Shown here: piece after piece, positions 1-6,490 of the stretch
Layout of the letters: every line of letters begins with the position of its first letter
How positions within the stretch are numbered: position 1 is the first letter of the stretch
Assembly (NCBI GenBank): GCA_902797925.1
Contig: CADBUT010000082.1
Location: forward strand, 1-11,128
Reading direction: 5' to 3'
From: an uncultured Spirochaetaceae bacterium
Lineage (GTDB): Bacteria > Spirochaetota > Spirochaetia > Treponematales > Treponemataceae
Length of the DNA: 11,128 nt
Position numbers and translations under genes: made by a program
Notes under the pieces: model-generated
Databases searched by the model: none
Seen by the model: only the letters and a program-made list of their open reading frames with translations
Told to the model about the DNA's origin: nothing

Positions 1-1017
1 AGCTTCAGCCTGCATAACCTGCGCGCGCCCCATTTCAAGCCCTTCTTTTGTAATGAACGAATTGAGTGCCATGTTCTGCGACTTGAACGGCGCAACGCGC
101 CAGCCGTCTTGCTTGAAAATTCTGCAAAGCCCTGCAACCACAAGGCTCTTACCCGCGCTGGACATCGTACCCTGCACCATAATCACTTTTGCAGTTGACT
201 TTTTTCTTGTATTTTTAACTGAAGCTACCGCGCGCTCGTTTTTTGCTTCATCAAAAGTTTCTGGCATAAGATGCATTGTGCCGTCAGCCGGGTCGAATTC
301 AGCTTCTTTTATGCCGTAAAGCCTTTGAATGAAAGAGCCTGAAAAGATTTCGGCTACACTGCCTGTCTTTACGATTTTCTCGCCGTCAAGACAAGCCACA
401 ACGTCTGCGACCATCTTGACCAAATCAAGCTCATGCAGCGACATAACTATTGCCTTGTGCTTTTCGTGCGCAAGACAGCGTATAACTTTGAGCAGCTCAA
501 GCTTGTAATACATATCGAGATACGAAGTCGGCTCATCAAGAATGATTACGGCCGTATCTTGGCAGATGGCGCGCGCAAGCATTATAAGCTGCCTTTGCCC
601 GTCGCTCACTTTTGCAAAGTCTTTTGACGCAAAGCTTTCGGCGTGCACCAGCTTTAAGGCATCATCTACGGCGCGCCAGTCTTCTTCAGAAAGAATGCCG
701 AGCCTGCCCGTATGCGGGTAGCGCCCGGTCGCTGCAACTTCGCGGCATGTCATGCTTTCAGGGTGAATGCGCTCGGTCATCACCATTGAGATGCAGTCTG
801 CAACTTCAGATTCTTTCATGCGCGCCATGTCTTTGCCGAGCAGAGAAACTGAACCGCCCAGAATTTTCAGCTGGCGCGTCAAAGTCTTTAATATTGTCGA
901 TTTTCCTGAACCGTTCGGGCCAATCAGCACCGTTATTTTGCCAGGTTCAGCTTTGAGGTTTATATCTGAAATCAGTGCCTGCCCATATCCGGCAGCGAGG
1001 TTTGAAGTTTCAAGCAT
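1..1017 (-). CDS. btuD-cbiP: Fused ABC transporter ATPase / cobyric acid synthase (3' end outside window)
   Basis: The frame is open from the ATG at 1015-1017 to the window edge (339 codons, no stop), so the gene is truncated by the window. Residues 1 to about 255 are a FecE/BtuD-type ATPase: Walker A GPNGSGKST at 33-41, signature VSDGQ at 137-141 (a variant of LSGGQ), Walker B VIILDEP at 157-163, and the switch His in SLHELD at 193-198. After a lysine-rich linker (about 256-276) a second protein begins. It has the P-loop GTMSSAGKS and the FKSQNMALNS and EMGRAQ motifs of the N-terminus of cobyric acid synthase, CbiP/CobQ, which amidates adenosylcobyrinic acid a,c-diamide at four positions. 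The start overlaps the permease stop by several bases, which implies translational coupling. Both domain calls are secure. That the product stays fused rather than being processed is inference. Confidence 0.9.
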   Translation of the reverse strand, partial: MLETSNLAAGYGQALISDINLKAEPGKITVLIGPNGSGKSTILKTLTRQLKILGGSVSLLGKDMARMKESEVADCISMVMTERIHPESMTCREVAATGRYPHTGRLGILSEEDWRAVDDALKLVHAESFASKDFAKVSDGQRQLIMLARAICQDTAVIILDEPTSYLDMYYKLELLKVIRCLAHEKHKAIVMSLHELDLVKMVADVVACLDGEKIVKTGSVAEIFSGSFIQRLYGIKEAEFDPADGTMHLMPETFDEAKNERAVASVKNTRKKSTAKVIMVQGTMSSAGKSLVVAGLCRIFKQDGWRVAPFKSQNMALNSFITKEGLEMGRAQVMQAEA

Positions 1018-2023
1018 TTTGCCGCCTTCCCTGCTTTCTTATCATCATGTAAATGACAACCGGAACGAGAAAAAATGCCGTAACAGTGCTTATGCTGAGT
1101 TCAGTCGGTGCAAAAACTGTGCGCGCAATGCCGTCACAGAGCAGCGTAATCACAGCGCCGCCCAAAAAACAGCCCGGAATTATCACGAGAGGCTTTGCAG
1201 TGCCAAACGCAGTCTTTATAAGATGCGGCACAGCTATGCCGACAAACGAAACCGGCCCGGCAAACGCCGTAACACACGCAGAAAGCATGCTTGAAAGAAG
1301 AATCAGCAGAACGCGCAAAAGCCTTATATTCACGCCCATGTTCCGCGCATAATTTTCGCCAAGCTGATATGCGCCAATCGGCTTTGAGAGGAAGAAGACC
1401 GCAGCACAAACAGCAAGAACTATAAAAGCCATAAGCCGCACTTCGTTCCAGTTTGTGCCTGAAAAACTGCCGAGCGACCAGTTGTGCAGATTAACTATGT
1501 TCGCGTCGCTCGCAAATGTAACGAAAAAGTCTGTGGCGGCAGAGCAGATGTAGCCTGTCAGAATGCCGCACACAATCAGCATAGACATGTTCTGCACCTT
1601 TTGCGAAATCAGCAGTACAAAGCCTGTGGCGCACAAAGCACCGGCAAAAGACGCGGCGACAAGTGCAACTGAATTCAGCACAACGCCGTTTTTAAGGCTA
1701 ACAATCATTGCGGCTGCAACTGCAAGCTTTGCCCCCGAAGAAATGCCCAGAACATAAGGCCCGGCTATCGGGTTGCCGAAAAACGTCTGCAAGAGAAAAC
1801 CCGAAACAGACAAAGCGCCGCCAAGAAGCAGCGCCGCAAAAAGGCGAGGAAACCGAATGTTCCAGATTACGCGCGAAGCTGCTTCTTCAGTACCGCCGCC
1901 AAAAATAACGGCTGCAATCTTTGAAAGCGGAAACGAAATGCTGCCTATGAGCAAGTTCCACACAGAAACCGCAATGAGCAGTGCAATCAAAATCATAAAA
2001 AGCAGCATGTACTTCGTTTTCAC
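1010..2023 (-). CDS. btuC: FecCD/BtuC-family ABC transporter permease
   Basis: This is a 337-residue polytopic membrane protein of the usual length for FecCD permeases, with about ten hydrophobic segments. Family hallmarks are RFPR at 57-60, directly before the membrane segment containing GGALSVSG, and NPIAGPYVLGISSGA at 84-98. It would form the membrane channel for the substrate-binding lipoprotein encoded just upstream, powered by the ATPase encoded just downstream. The chosen start is GTG at 2021-2023, because AAGGA lies about nine bases before it and overlaps the stop of the preceding gene; an in-frame ATG five codons later is the alternative. The cobalamin riboswitch at the head of the operon favours a corrinoid or cobalt-related substrate. 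The family also carries haem and ferric siderophores, so the symbol reflects context and not proof. Confidence 0.9.
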   Translation of the reverse strand: MKTKYMLLFMILIALLIAVSVWNLLIGSISFPLSKIAAVIFGGGTEEAASRVIWNIRFPRLFAALLLGGALSVSGFLLQTFFGNPIAGPYVLGISSGAKLAVAAAMIVSLKNGVVLNSVALVAASFAGALCATGFVLLISQKVQNMSMLIVCGILTGYICSAATDFFVTFASDANIVNLHNWSLGSFSGTNWNEVRLMAFIVLAVCAAVFFLSKPIGAYQLGENYARNMGVNIRLLRVLLILLSSMLSACVTAFAGPVSFVGIAVPHLIKTAFGTAKPLVIIPGCFLGGAVITLLCDGIARTVFAPTELSISTVTAFFLVPVVIYMMIRKQGRRQNA

Positions 2024-2035
2024 GCGCCGTAATCC

Positions 2036-3163
2036 TTAGTTCAGTTTTGTCAAATAAACAAGCTCCGCATCATCGCCAGCAAAAATCTTATTCAGCTCGG
2101 CAATGAACGAAGCGATTTCTGTAGTTTTTTGCGTAAAGCTCGGCGCAGTGCAATAGACTTTGCCGTTCTTCACAGCCTTAAAATCAGCGAAAAGCTCATT
2201 TTTAGTTACAAGTTCATCAGTATTAGTAAGTTTTCCACCGACAGACGTATTATAAATAAGCACGTCGGCATCTACGGCGGAAAGATAGAAATCTTCCATC
2301 TGCATGTTCATCGTAGATGAATTCTTTTCGTTTTTCAGCGTTTCATCGAAAACATAAGTGCCGCCTGCAAGCTCTATCATCTTTGCAACATAATCGTCAG
2401 GTGTGCGTACGTTGACAGCACCGCTTGAATTGACGTAGAAAAATGCTGTGCGCACACCAAGCTGCTTGCCTTTAAGCACTTTCTTAATCGATTTGAGCTG
2501 GCCGTCATAGAAATCAGCTGCTTCTTTTTCGCGGTCAAACAAAAGGCCGTAAAGCTTTATCCATTCAAGCCGCCCGAGCGGATGCTTCTCGTTGCCGGAA
2601 TATTCAACAAAAACTGGAATACCAAGCTCTTCAAGCTTTTCTTTTATTTCGGGCTTATGATAAATCATTGTGTTTTCTAAAGCAAGGTTGCAGTTCTCTG
2701 AAATGAGAAGCTCAAAATCTGGCGCACTGTATTTGCCGGCATAAAGCAGGCTGCCGCTTTTCATGGCAGATACAGCCTCTTCAACGTACCAGTCTTTTTC
2801 TTTTGTGCCTGAAAAGCGCAAATCTTGCATAGCACCAAGCGCAGCCATAAAATCCATTGCGCCGCTTGAAACGAGGTAAGTCTTGTCGAAAGGCTGTTTG
2901 AGCACGGCAACATCAGATGGAACGCCGGCAAGAACGGCCGCATTTTCCGGCACAAGCAGATATTTTTCTTTGCCGTTTGTCGTTATAAGGTGATAAGCTC
3001 CAGCTTTTTGAACGCTGAACTGAACGGCATATTGCGGCTTTTCAGTTTCTTTAAAGACAAGCGTGCCAAAATCGACGTTACCGCCCGAAACAGGCTGCGC
3101 TTTTTTGGCACACGAACACAGGAGCAGGACTAAAACTGCGAGAAATATCGATTTTAGTTTCAT
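2036..3163 (-). CDS. Substrate-binding lipoprotein of a BtuF/FecB-type ABC transporter
   Basis: The 375-residue product starts with a lipoprotein signal (MKLKSIFLAVLVLLLCSC). The likely lipidated cysteine is Cys18, followed by a charged region. The rest has the layout of the periplasmic-binding family used with FecCD permeases. The N-terminal lobe ends near the segment LISENCNLALEN, which is typical of these proteins. It is followed by a peptide rich in KLEELGIPVFVEYS, a long linking helix (about 205-235), and a C-terminal lobe containing ADVLIYNTS and ending AELNKIFAG. An AAGGGA ribosome site lies seven bases before the ATG. It follows the preceding frame by ten bases and precedes the permease by twelve. 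The ligand is not readable from sequence; corrinoid, cobalt-tetrapyrrole or haem are candidates from context. Confidence 0.85.
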   Translation of the reverse strand: MKLKSIFLAVLVLLLCSCAKKAQPVSGGNVDFGTLVFKETEKPQYAVQFSVQKAGAYHLITTNGKEKYLLVPENAAVLAGVPSDVAVLKQPFDKTYLVSSGAMDFMAALGAMQDLRFSGTKEKDWYVEEAVSAMKSGSLLYAGKYSAPDFELLISENCNLALENTMIYHKPEIKEKLEELGIPVFVEYSGNEKHPLGRLEWIKLYGLLFDREKEAADFYDGQLKSIKKVLKGKQLGVRTAFFYVNSSGAVNVRTPDDYVAKMIELAGGTYVFDETLKNEKNSSTMNMQMEDFYLSAVDADVLIYNTSVGGKLTNTDELVTKNELFADFKAVKNGKVYCTAPSFTQKTTEIASFIAELNKIFAGDDAELVYLTKLN

Positions 3164-3173
3164 TTTTTGTCCC

Positions 3174-3551
3174 TTAGCGAAGCATTTTGTCTTTCAGCGT
3201 AACGCTTACTTTGTGGTCGTACCAAATGCCTTTTTTGCCAATCAAGGCAAGGTCAAATTCTTTGTCAAGATTTTTAACAGGAACATCAAAAGCGTAAACC
3301 ATTTCAGAATAGCCGTCGCTGTAAGTTACGCTTTCTTCAACAGGCTTGAGCCATGCGCCTTCATCAGACGGCGCATCAGCTGCCAAGCCGCTATATAAAT
3401 TTAAGATTTTCTTTCCAGAGAGGCGAACATGGAGCGTCATCTTGCCGTTTTTCACGGTAAGAACGCCCATGCCGTTATCAGCTTCGTTTACACGGAACAT
3501 CGAGCTGTCTGTTTTGAATAAGGCTTCGTAAACGCCGTCCGCTAATTCAGT
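3174..3551 (-). CDS. Secreted NEAT-like ligand-binding domain, probably expressed as a -1 frame extension of CbiK
   Basis: The frame opens right after a TAA embedded in the A-run at 3551-3559 and reads TELADGVYEALFKTDSSMFRV, ending in WYDHKVSVTLKDKMLR. The pattern ADGxYxxxxxTDSSMFxV ... WYDHxVSV is that of a secreted beta-sandwich domain seen in surface and uptake proteins; the YDH-x-V ending recalls haem-binding NEAT domains, but I cannot assign the family firmly. The only ATG, at 3498-3500, lies inside the conserved SSMF motif, would drop the first beta strand, and has no Shine-Dalgarno sequence. Read by -1 slippage on the nine A residues, the domain joins CbiK after Lys385, giving a protein of about 510 residues. 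If slippage does not occur, this is either a truncated 108-residue protein or a frameshifted C-terminal part of cbiK. Confidence 0.6.
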   Translation of the reverse strand, partial: TELADGVYEALFKTDSSMFRVNEADNGMGVLTVKNGKMTLHVRLSGKKILNLYSGLAADAPSDEGAWLKPVEESVTYSDGYSEMVYAFDVPVKNLDKEFDLALIGKKGIWYDHKVSVTLKDKMLR

Positions 3552-4705
3552 TTTTTTTTAAGCGAATCAATTGCAGCGGCCGTGTGGTCAACATACATCT
3601 GCTGAACTGCGCCGATGCTGCCGAGTCCTGCAATCTGGCAATCGATTTTGTCGAAATTGCCAGAAGCTTTGAACATGCTCTTCCAAGAATCTTCTTCGTC
3701 ACCAGCCATGTCGTTGTTTGCGTGGTCTCCGGCAACAACCATAAGCGGGCGGAGCACAACTTTTTTGTAGCCAGCCTCTTTTACAGCTTCAATCACGTTT
3801 TCACAAGCTGTTTCTTCCGGCTCGCCCTCAACTGTTCCGATAAACACATTCTTGTAGCCGAGCTTTTCCATTTGAGAAGCCATCTGGCTGTAGCTGATTT
3901 TTGCCGAATGTGAAGTTCCGTGCCCCATAAAGACAAACGCCGTGCCGTCTTTTTCTGCCGCTTCAAGCGAAGCAAAGCCCGCGGTTTTTGCAGCTTCGGC
4001 CGTTACGGCAACTGCAACAGCTTTTTTGTCGTCGTTAATCACAGAAGCGTTGCTGCCCACCTTGCCGAGAAGCGGCTCTGCAACTGCAACAGACTCAAAC
4101 TTGTCTTTATAGCCGTCCAATACAGAAACAAGCTCGTCGTATTCTGCGCCGTGCATAAGGTGCGTCGGCTGAACGACGAGGTTCTTTACGCCGTTTGCAA
4201 CAGCGCGCTGCAAAGCTTGTTCCATATTGTCGATTTTCTCGTTGTCACGTGCCTGAATGTGGTTGATGATAATCTGCGCTGTGAAAGCGCGGCGCACAGC
4301 CCAGTCAGGGTTGGTTTTTTGAATGGCTATTTCCACGCCGCCGATATCGTTTGTTCTGCTGTCATTAAAAGATGTACCGAAGCTTACGACGAGAATCTCG
4401 TTTTCGCCGATTCCATCTTGATTGAGCGGGTTATCTTTAGATGCATCGCCTGTGTCGCGCCCGAAATAGTCAGGGTCGGCGTTTTCGCCTTCAACAAGCT
4501 CTTTCTGTGCTTTTGTAAGCGCGTCCCAAGCTTTTTTGGCGGCGGCGCACTGCGCATCTGTTTCAGGTGTCCAGTTCTGCACATAAATCGCATCGATTAA
4601 TGCGGCAACTTCATCTGCCTTTGCTTTATCTTTTTCTTTGCTGCTGCAACCTGCAAGCAGCAAGACCATCGTTGGAAGTGCAAGCAACTTCAATAAATGT
4701 TTCAT
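3542..4705 (-). CDS. cbiK: Lipoprotein-anchored sirohydrochlorin cobaltochelatase, CbiK type
   Basis: The 387-residue product begins with MKHLLKLL and a lipobox ending at Cys20, so it is exported and lipidated. The ATG at 4703-4705 is preceded by AGGAGA, which favours it over in-frame starts further upstream. Residues about 28-73 form a helical spacer. The chelatase proper starts near 102 (ILVVSFGTS) and carries the CbiK metal-site motifs: QPTHLMHG with His182 and His185, MGHGTSH with His262, and VAGDHANNDMAGDE with His328. CbiK inserts Co2+ into sirohydrochlorin in anaerobic cobalamin synthesis. Most homologues are cytoplasmic, but a periplasmic form (CbiKP of Desulfovibrio) is known. It is the first gene after the cobalamin riboswitch. 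Its last codons run through nine A residues, and the next domain lies in the -1 frame. Confidence 0.92.
   Translation of the reverse strand: MKHLLKLLALPTMVLLLAGCSSKEKDKAKADEVAALIDAIYVQNWTPETDAQCAAAKKAWDALTKAQKELVEGENADPDYFGRDTGDASKDNPLNQDGIGENEILVVSFGTSFNDSRTNDIGGVEIAIQKTNPDWAVRRAFTAQIIINHIQARDNEKIDNMEQALQRAVANGVKNLVVQPTHLMHGAEYDELVSVLDGYKDKFESVAVAEPLLGKVGSNASVINDDKKAVAVAVTAEAAKTAGFASLEAAEKDGTAFVFMGHGTSHSAKISYSQMASQMEKLGYKNVFIGTVEGEPEETACENVIEAVKEAGYKKVVLRPLMVVAGDHANNDMAGDEEDSWKSMFKASGNFDKIDCQIAGLGSIGAVQQMYVDHTAAAIDSLKKKLN
3551..3559 (-). other. Nine-A slippery run at the cbiK / downstream-domain junction
   Basis: On the minus strand the cbiK frame reads CTT AAA AAA AAA CTG AAT TAG. Backing up one base after the third AAA gives ACT GAA TTA GCG, the open frame of the next domain. 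Runs of nine or more A are known sites of polymerase slippage, and A-AAA-AAA also fits a ribosomal -1 heptamer. I see only a weak GGC/GCC stem downstream and no upstream Shine-Dalgarno stimulator, so transcriptional slippage seems the more likely mechanism. A single-base sequencing or replication error in the run would look the same. Confidence 0.5.
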
Positions 4706-4723
4706 TTCAAGTTCTCCTAAAAA

Positions 4724-4761
4724 CAAAAAAGCCCTGACCTGCCAAAACGGCAGAGCAGAGC
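4724..4761 (-). terminator. Intrinsic terminator of the cobalamin riboswitch leader
   Basis: On the minus strand, GCTCTG-C-TCTGCC pairs with GGCAGG-T-CAGGGC around a GTTTT loop, giving a stem of about 13 positions with one mismatch and G-T wobbles, followed by six T. It sits about 20 bases before the cbiK ATG, where it would stop transcription when cobalamin is bound. This makes premature termination the likely control mode, not masking of the ribosome site. Confidence 0.75.
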
Positions 4762-4857
4762 AATTAGTCAAAGTTTAAAATACGCCCGTAAATGCGCTTT
4801 TATCAGTACGACCAATTACTCGTGATCTGGGATTGTTTGGCAAATTTCTCTAGCAAC

Positions 4858-4915
4858 GTCATTCCGAACTTGGTTCGGAATCTCATAGCAGATGCTGAAC
4901 TAAATTCAGCATGAC
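4858..4915. repeat. 58-bp double-hairpin palindromic repeat (full copy)
   Basis: The element begins GTCAT and ends ATGAC. It contains two perfect hairpins: ATTCCGAAC/GTTCGGAAT with loop TTG (4861-4881) and ATGCTGAA/TTCAGCAT with loop CTAAA (4892-4912). A partial copy of its first half occurs at 5192-5217, so it is a dispersed element. It looks like a short non-autonomous palindromic repeat of the REP/MITE kind. It lies inside the leader between the riboswitch aptamer and the terminator. Confidence 0.7.
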
Positions 4916-4946
4916 AAGTCCTTTCAAACAGCCCCGGTACTATTAT

Positions 4947-5125
4947 AACCGGCAGGTTTCCTGACTTTAAGCTCAACACATTTGCCGCGCCTTCCCAAGC
5001 ATAAAAGCTCAGTGACATTTTATAAAGGCAAATGCTCCCTTATTACAGTGACGAGATCGCACAGGACTTACACCTGTTTCCCTTTTAACTGCTTCTTGCG
5101 TACGTGGCGCAGAGCAGCACCGGTT
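4947..5125 (-). ncRNA. Cobalamin (B12) riboswitch aptamer
   Basis: The minus strand has the conserved cobalamin aptamer elements in order: closing stem AACCGG (5120-5125) with CCGGTT (4947-4952), the GGTGC entry, GGGAAACAGGTG, AAGTCCTGTGCG, the CACTGTAA segment, GGGAGC, CACTGAGC, GGGAAGGC, and the terminal GTCAGGAAACCTGCC. Adenosyl- or methylcobalamin binding would repress the downstream operon. It is the main evidence that the cbiK-transporter-cbiP operon belongs to cobalamin metabolism. The stretch 4706-5242 has no gene; an open frame at 4803-5018 merely overlaps the aptamer and the repeat. Confidence 0.95.
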
Positions 5126-5149
5126 ACTAAAATATTCGTTATTTTCTAG

Positions 5150-5178
5150 AAAATATCACTTATTTATCTAATTATCAA
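5150..5178 (-). promoter_or_regulatory. Promoter of the riboswitch-controlled operon
   Basis: On the minus strand TTGATA (5173-5178) and TATTTT (5150-5155) are separated by 17 bases. The expected transcript start near 5143 places the aptamer about 18 bases into the RNA. A perfect 16-bp palindrome, TATTTTCTAGAAAATA (5140-5155), covers the -10 and the start site and could be an operator. Confidence 0.5.
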
Positions 5179-5191
5179 GAAGCGCTTTAAT

Positions 5192-5217
5192 GTCATTCCG
5201 AACCTAATTCGGAATCC
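5192..5217. repeat. Partial copy of the palindromic repeat (first hairpin only)
   Basis: It starts GTCATTCCGAAC like the full copy at 4858 and forms ATTCCGAA/TTCGGAAT (5195-5202 with 5208-5215) around CCTAA. The second hairpin and the closing ATGAC are missing. It lies between the rrf2 stop and the riboswitch promoter and may serve as an RNA 3' end structure for the rrf2 transcript, though no strong T-run follows on the minus strand. Confidence 0.6.
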
Positions 5218-5242
5218 ACTTAACATAAAAGCCAAAAAATTG

Positions 5243-5647
5243 CTATTTTTTGCACAAATCTGCAAGCGTAATGCCGTCAAAAAAGCCGTTAATCATGGTG
5301 TCAAGCTTTTGCCACATAGGCAGGGTACGGCAGACCTCTTTTTTTGGGCAAGGTTCTGCGCCACATTCAAGACAAGCGACAGGCGCAAGCGTTCCTTCTG
5401 TTACTTTGAGAATGTCGCTTATTTTATAGTCTTCCGGCTTGCGGCTAAGCTTGTAGCCGCCGCCCTTGCCGTGAACGCCGTCAACCAGATTATGCTTTGA
5501 AAGCAGCGTCATGATAGCTTCTATATATTTTTGAGAAATATCCTGCCGGATAGCAATTTCTTTAAGCGGAATCCGTTCATCATCTGTATGCTCTGCAAGA
5601 TCAATCATAACGCGCAGGGCGTAGCGTCCTTTTGTCGAAACTATCAT
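5243..5647 (-). CDS. Rrf2-family transcriptional regulator (IscR/CymR-like)
   Basis: The 134-residue protein has the standard Rrf2 length and layout. It starts STKGRYALRVMIDLA, followed by a winged helix with ISQKYIEAIM as recognition helix and the wing GVHGKGGGYKLSR (about 57-69), then the ISDILKVTEG dimerisation helix. Cysteines at 92, 95, 100 and 106 (CLECGAEPCPKKEVC) sit where IscR carries its [2Fe-2S] ligands, although the spacing differs from C92-C98-C104 of IscR. An Fe-S or redox/cysteine-sensing role is therefore likely. AAGGAAA lies about eight bases before the ATG. A 19-bp inverted repeat overlapping its promoter resembles two sites upstream of metY, which points to autoregulation and control of sulfur metabolism. 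Whether it is an IscR or a CymR in function cannot be settled from sequence alone. Confidence 0.9.
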   Translation of the reverse strand: MIVSTKGRYALRVMIDLAEHTDDERIPLKEIAIRQDISQKYIEAIMTLLSKHNLVDGVHGKGGGYKLSRKPEDYKISDILKVTEGTLAPVACLECGAEPCPKKEVCRTLPMWQKLDTMINGFFDGITLADLCKK

Positions 5648-5664
5648 AATCTATTTCCTTACTT

Positions 5665-5701
5665 ACCTAGCAGTTTAATAGATTTTCTGAATTTTGTCCA
5701 A
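5665..5701 (-). promoter_or_regulatory. rrf2 promoter with embedded Rrf2-type operator
   Basis: On the minus strand TTGGAC (5696-5701) and TAAACT (5672-5677) are spaced by 18 bases; the -10 is weak. The inverted repeat ACCTAG-N7-ATAGAT (5665-5683, plus-strand reading) overlaps the -10. It matches 10 of 12 fixed bases of ACCTAC-N7-ATAGGT at the metY promoter. The arrangement suits negative autoregulation. Confidence 0.45.
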
Positions 5702-5758
5702 TTGATTAATAGGAAACGAACGAATTGAATTGTGTGACAACGAACGTCTATAAATATG

Positions 5759-6160
5759 TTATTTAGTCCAGTTTTCGATTTTTAGACCGGCAATGCGGCT
5801 GAAATGCTCTTCATTATTTGTCACCAGAATCGCATTATTAACAAGCGCACTTGTACCGATAAAAATATCCGCATCTTCGATAAGCTTGCCGTCACGTCGC
5901 AAATTTGCATAAATTTGAGAAGCAAATTGCATTTCAGCAACCGTTATAGGCAATATCTTGCATTGAGAAACAAATTGATGAAAATCATTTAGCTTGTGAA
6001 CTGCATTTATATATTTTAATCCGCGCTCAACTTCGTAATAAGCAACAACAGAAATTCCTATCGAATTTCCTGCAAGCATACATTTTTCAAGATTTGAAAT
6101 GACATTCTGATTGCCTTCTGCAAAATAGCTGATAATATTCGTATCAAGCATATACAGCAT
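5759..6160 (-). CDS. vapC: VapC-type PIN-domain ribonuclease toxin
   Basis: The 133-residue PIN protein starts MLYMLDTNIISYF. The four acidic/polar PIN positions are visible as Asp6 (LDTN), Glu43 (YYEVERG), Asp98 (EDADIFIGTSA) and the TNNEEHF block at 114-120, where Asn replaces the more usual Asp. VapC toxins cleave tRNA or rRNA with Mg2+ when freed from their antitoxin. The start overlaps the antitoxin stop by one base (TGATG), the normal arrangement for a co-translated pair. The second Met at residue 4 is an alternative start. The unit could act in plasmid- or island-style maintenance or stress response; nothing here distinguishes these. Confidence 0.88.
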   Translation of the reverse strand: MLYMLDTNIISYFAEGNQNVISNLEKCMLAGNSIGISVVAYYEVERGLKYINAVHKLNDFHQFVSQCKILPITVAEMQFASQIYANLRRDGKLIEDADIFIGTSALVNNAILVTNNEEHFSRIAGLKIENWTK

Positions 6161-6396
6161 CAGAACCGCTCCTTGAAGTTTACACGGTGATTGCGTATAT
6201 CCTCCGCTTCTTCGTGCGTTAGGCTGCCGAAAAATTTTTTCATTTCTTCGAGTGCCAGTTTCTTTTCTTCCAGTTCTGGCTGAGCTTTATAGTCTTCATC
6301 AAGAGCAGTAATTACAAGCCGCTGATTTGGGCGGAACTGCGAGGTGTCAGTGGCAATACAAGCAGTGCCGTCAAAATAACCGTTTACAGAAACCAT
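6160..6396 (-). CDS. Antitoxin partner of the PIN toxin
   Basis: This is a 78-residue protein starting MVSVNGYFDGTACIATD. The N-terminal half (1-33) is beta-rich with the pattern NGYFDGTA ... RPNQRLVITALDE, as in short antitoxins paired with VapC. The C-terminal half (about 36-78) is charged and helical, ending NHRVNFKERF, and would wrap the toxin. The gene has a strong GGAGGTG ribosome site seven bases before the ATG, much stronger than anything preceding the toxin, as expected for antitoxin excess. I do not recognise a named family with certainty; the antitoxin role rests on size, position and the one-base overlap with vapC. Confidence 0.75.
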   Translation of the reverse strand: MVSVNGYFDGTACIATDTSQFRPNQRLVITALDEDYKAQPELEEKKLALEEMKKFFGSLTHEEAEDIRNHRVNFKERF

Positions 6397-6447
6397 AAAA
6401 CACCTCCTCTTTTATGATTTATCAAATGGTTTAGCAAAACTACATTG

Positions 6448-6476
6448 ATTATAGCATAAAAGAGCTGCATTGTGCA
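6448..6476 (-). promoter_or_regulatory. Promoter of the toxin-antitoxin unit
   Basis: On the minus strand TGCACA (6471-6476) and a perfect TATAAT (6448-6453) are 17 bases apart, and TGC just before the -10 makes it an extended -10. The transcript would start near 6441, about 45 bases before the antitoxin ATG. Confidence 0.65.
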
Positions 6477-6490
6477 TTTTTCTTTTCGCA

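Noticed and set aside
612..1294. Two long overlapping plus-strand frames (612-956, 767-1294)
   Set aside because: They are antisense to the ATPase and permease genes, which show unmistakable motifs on the minus strand.
4803..5018. Open frame of 71 codons on the minus strand
   Set aside because: It overlaps the cobalamin aptamer and the palindromic repeat, has no ribosome site, and its residues reflect those RNA elements.
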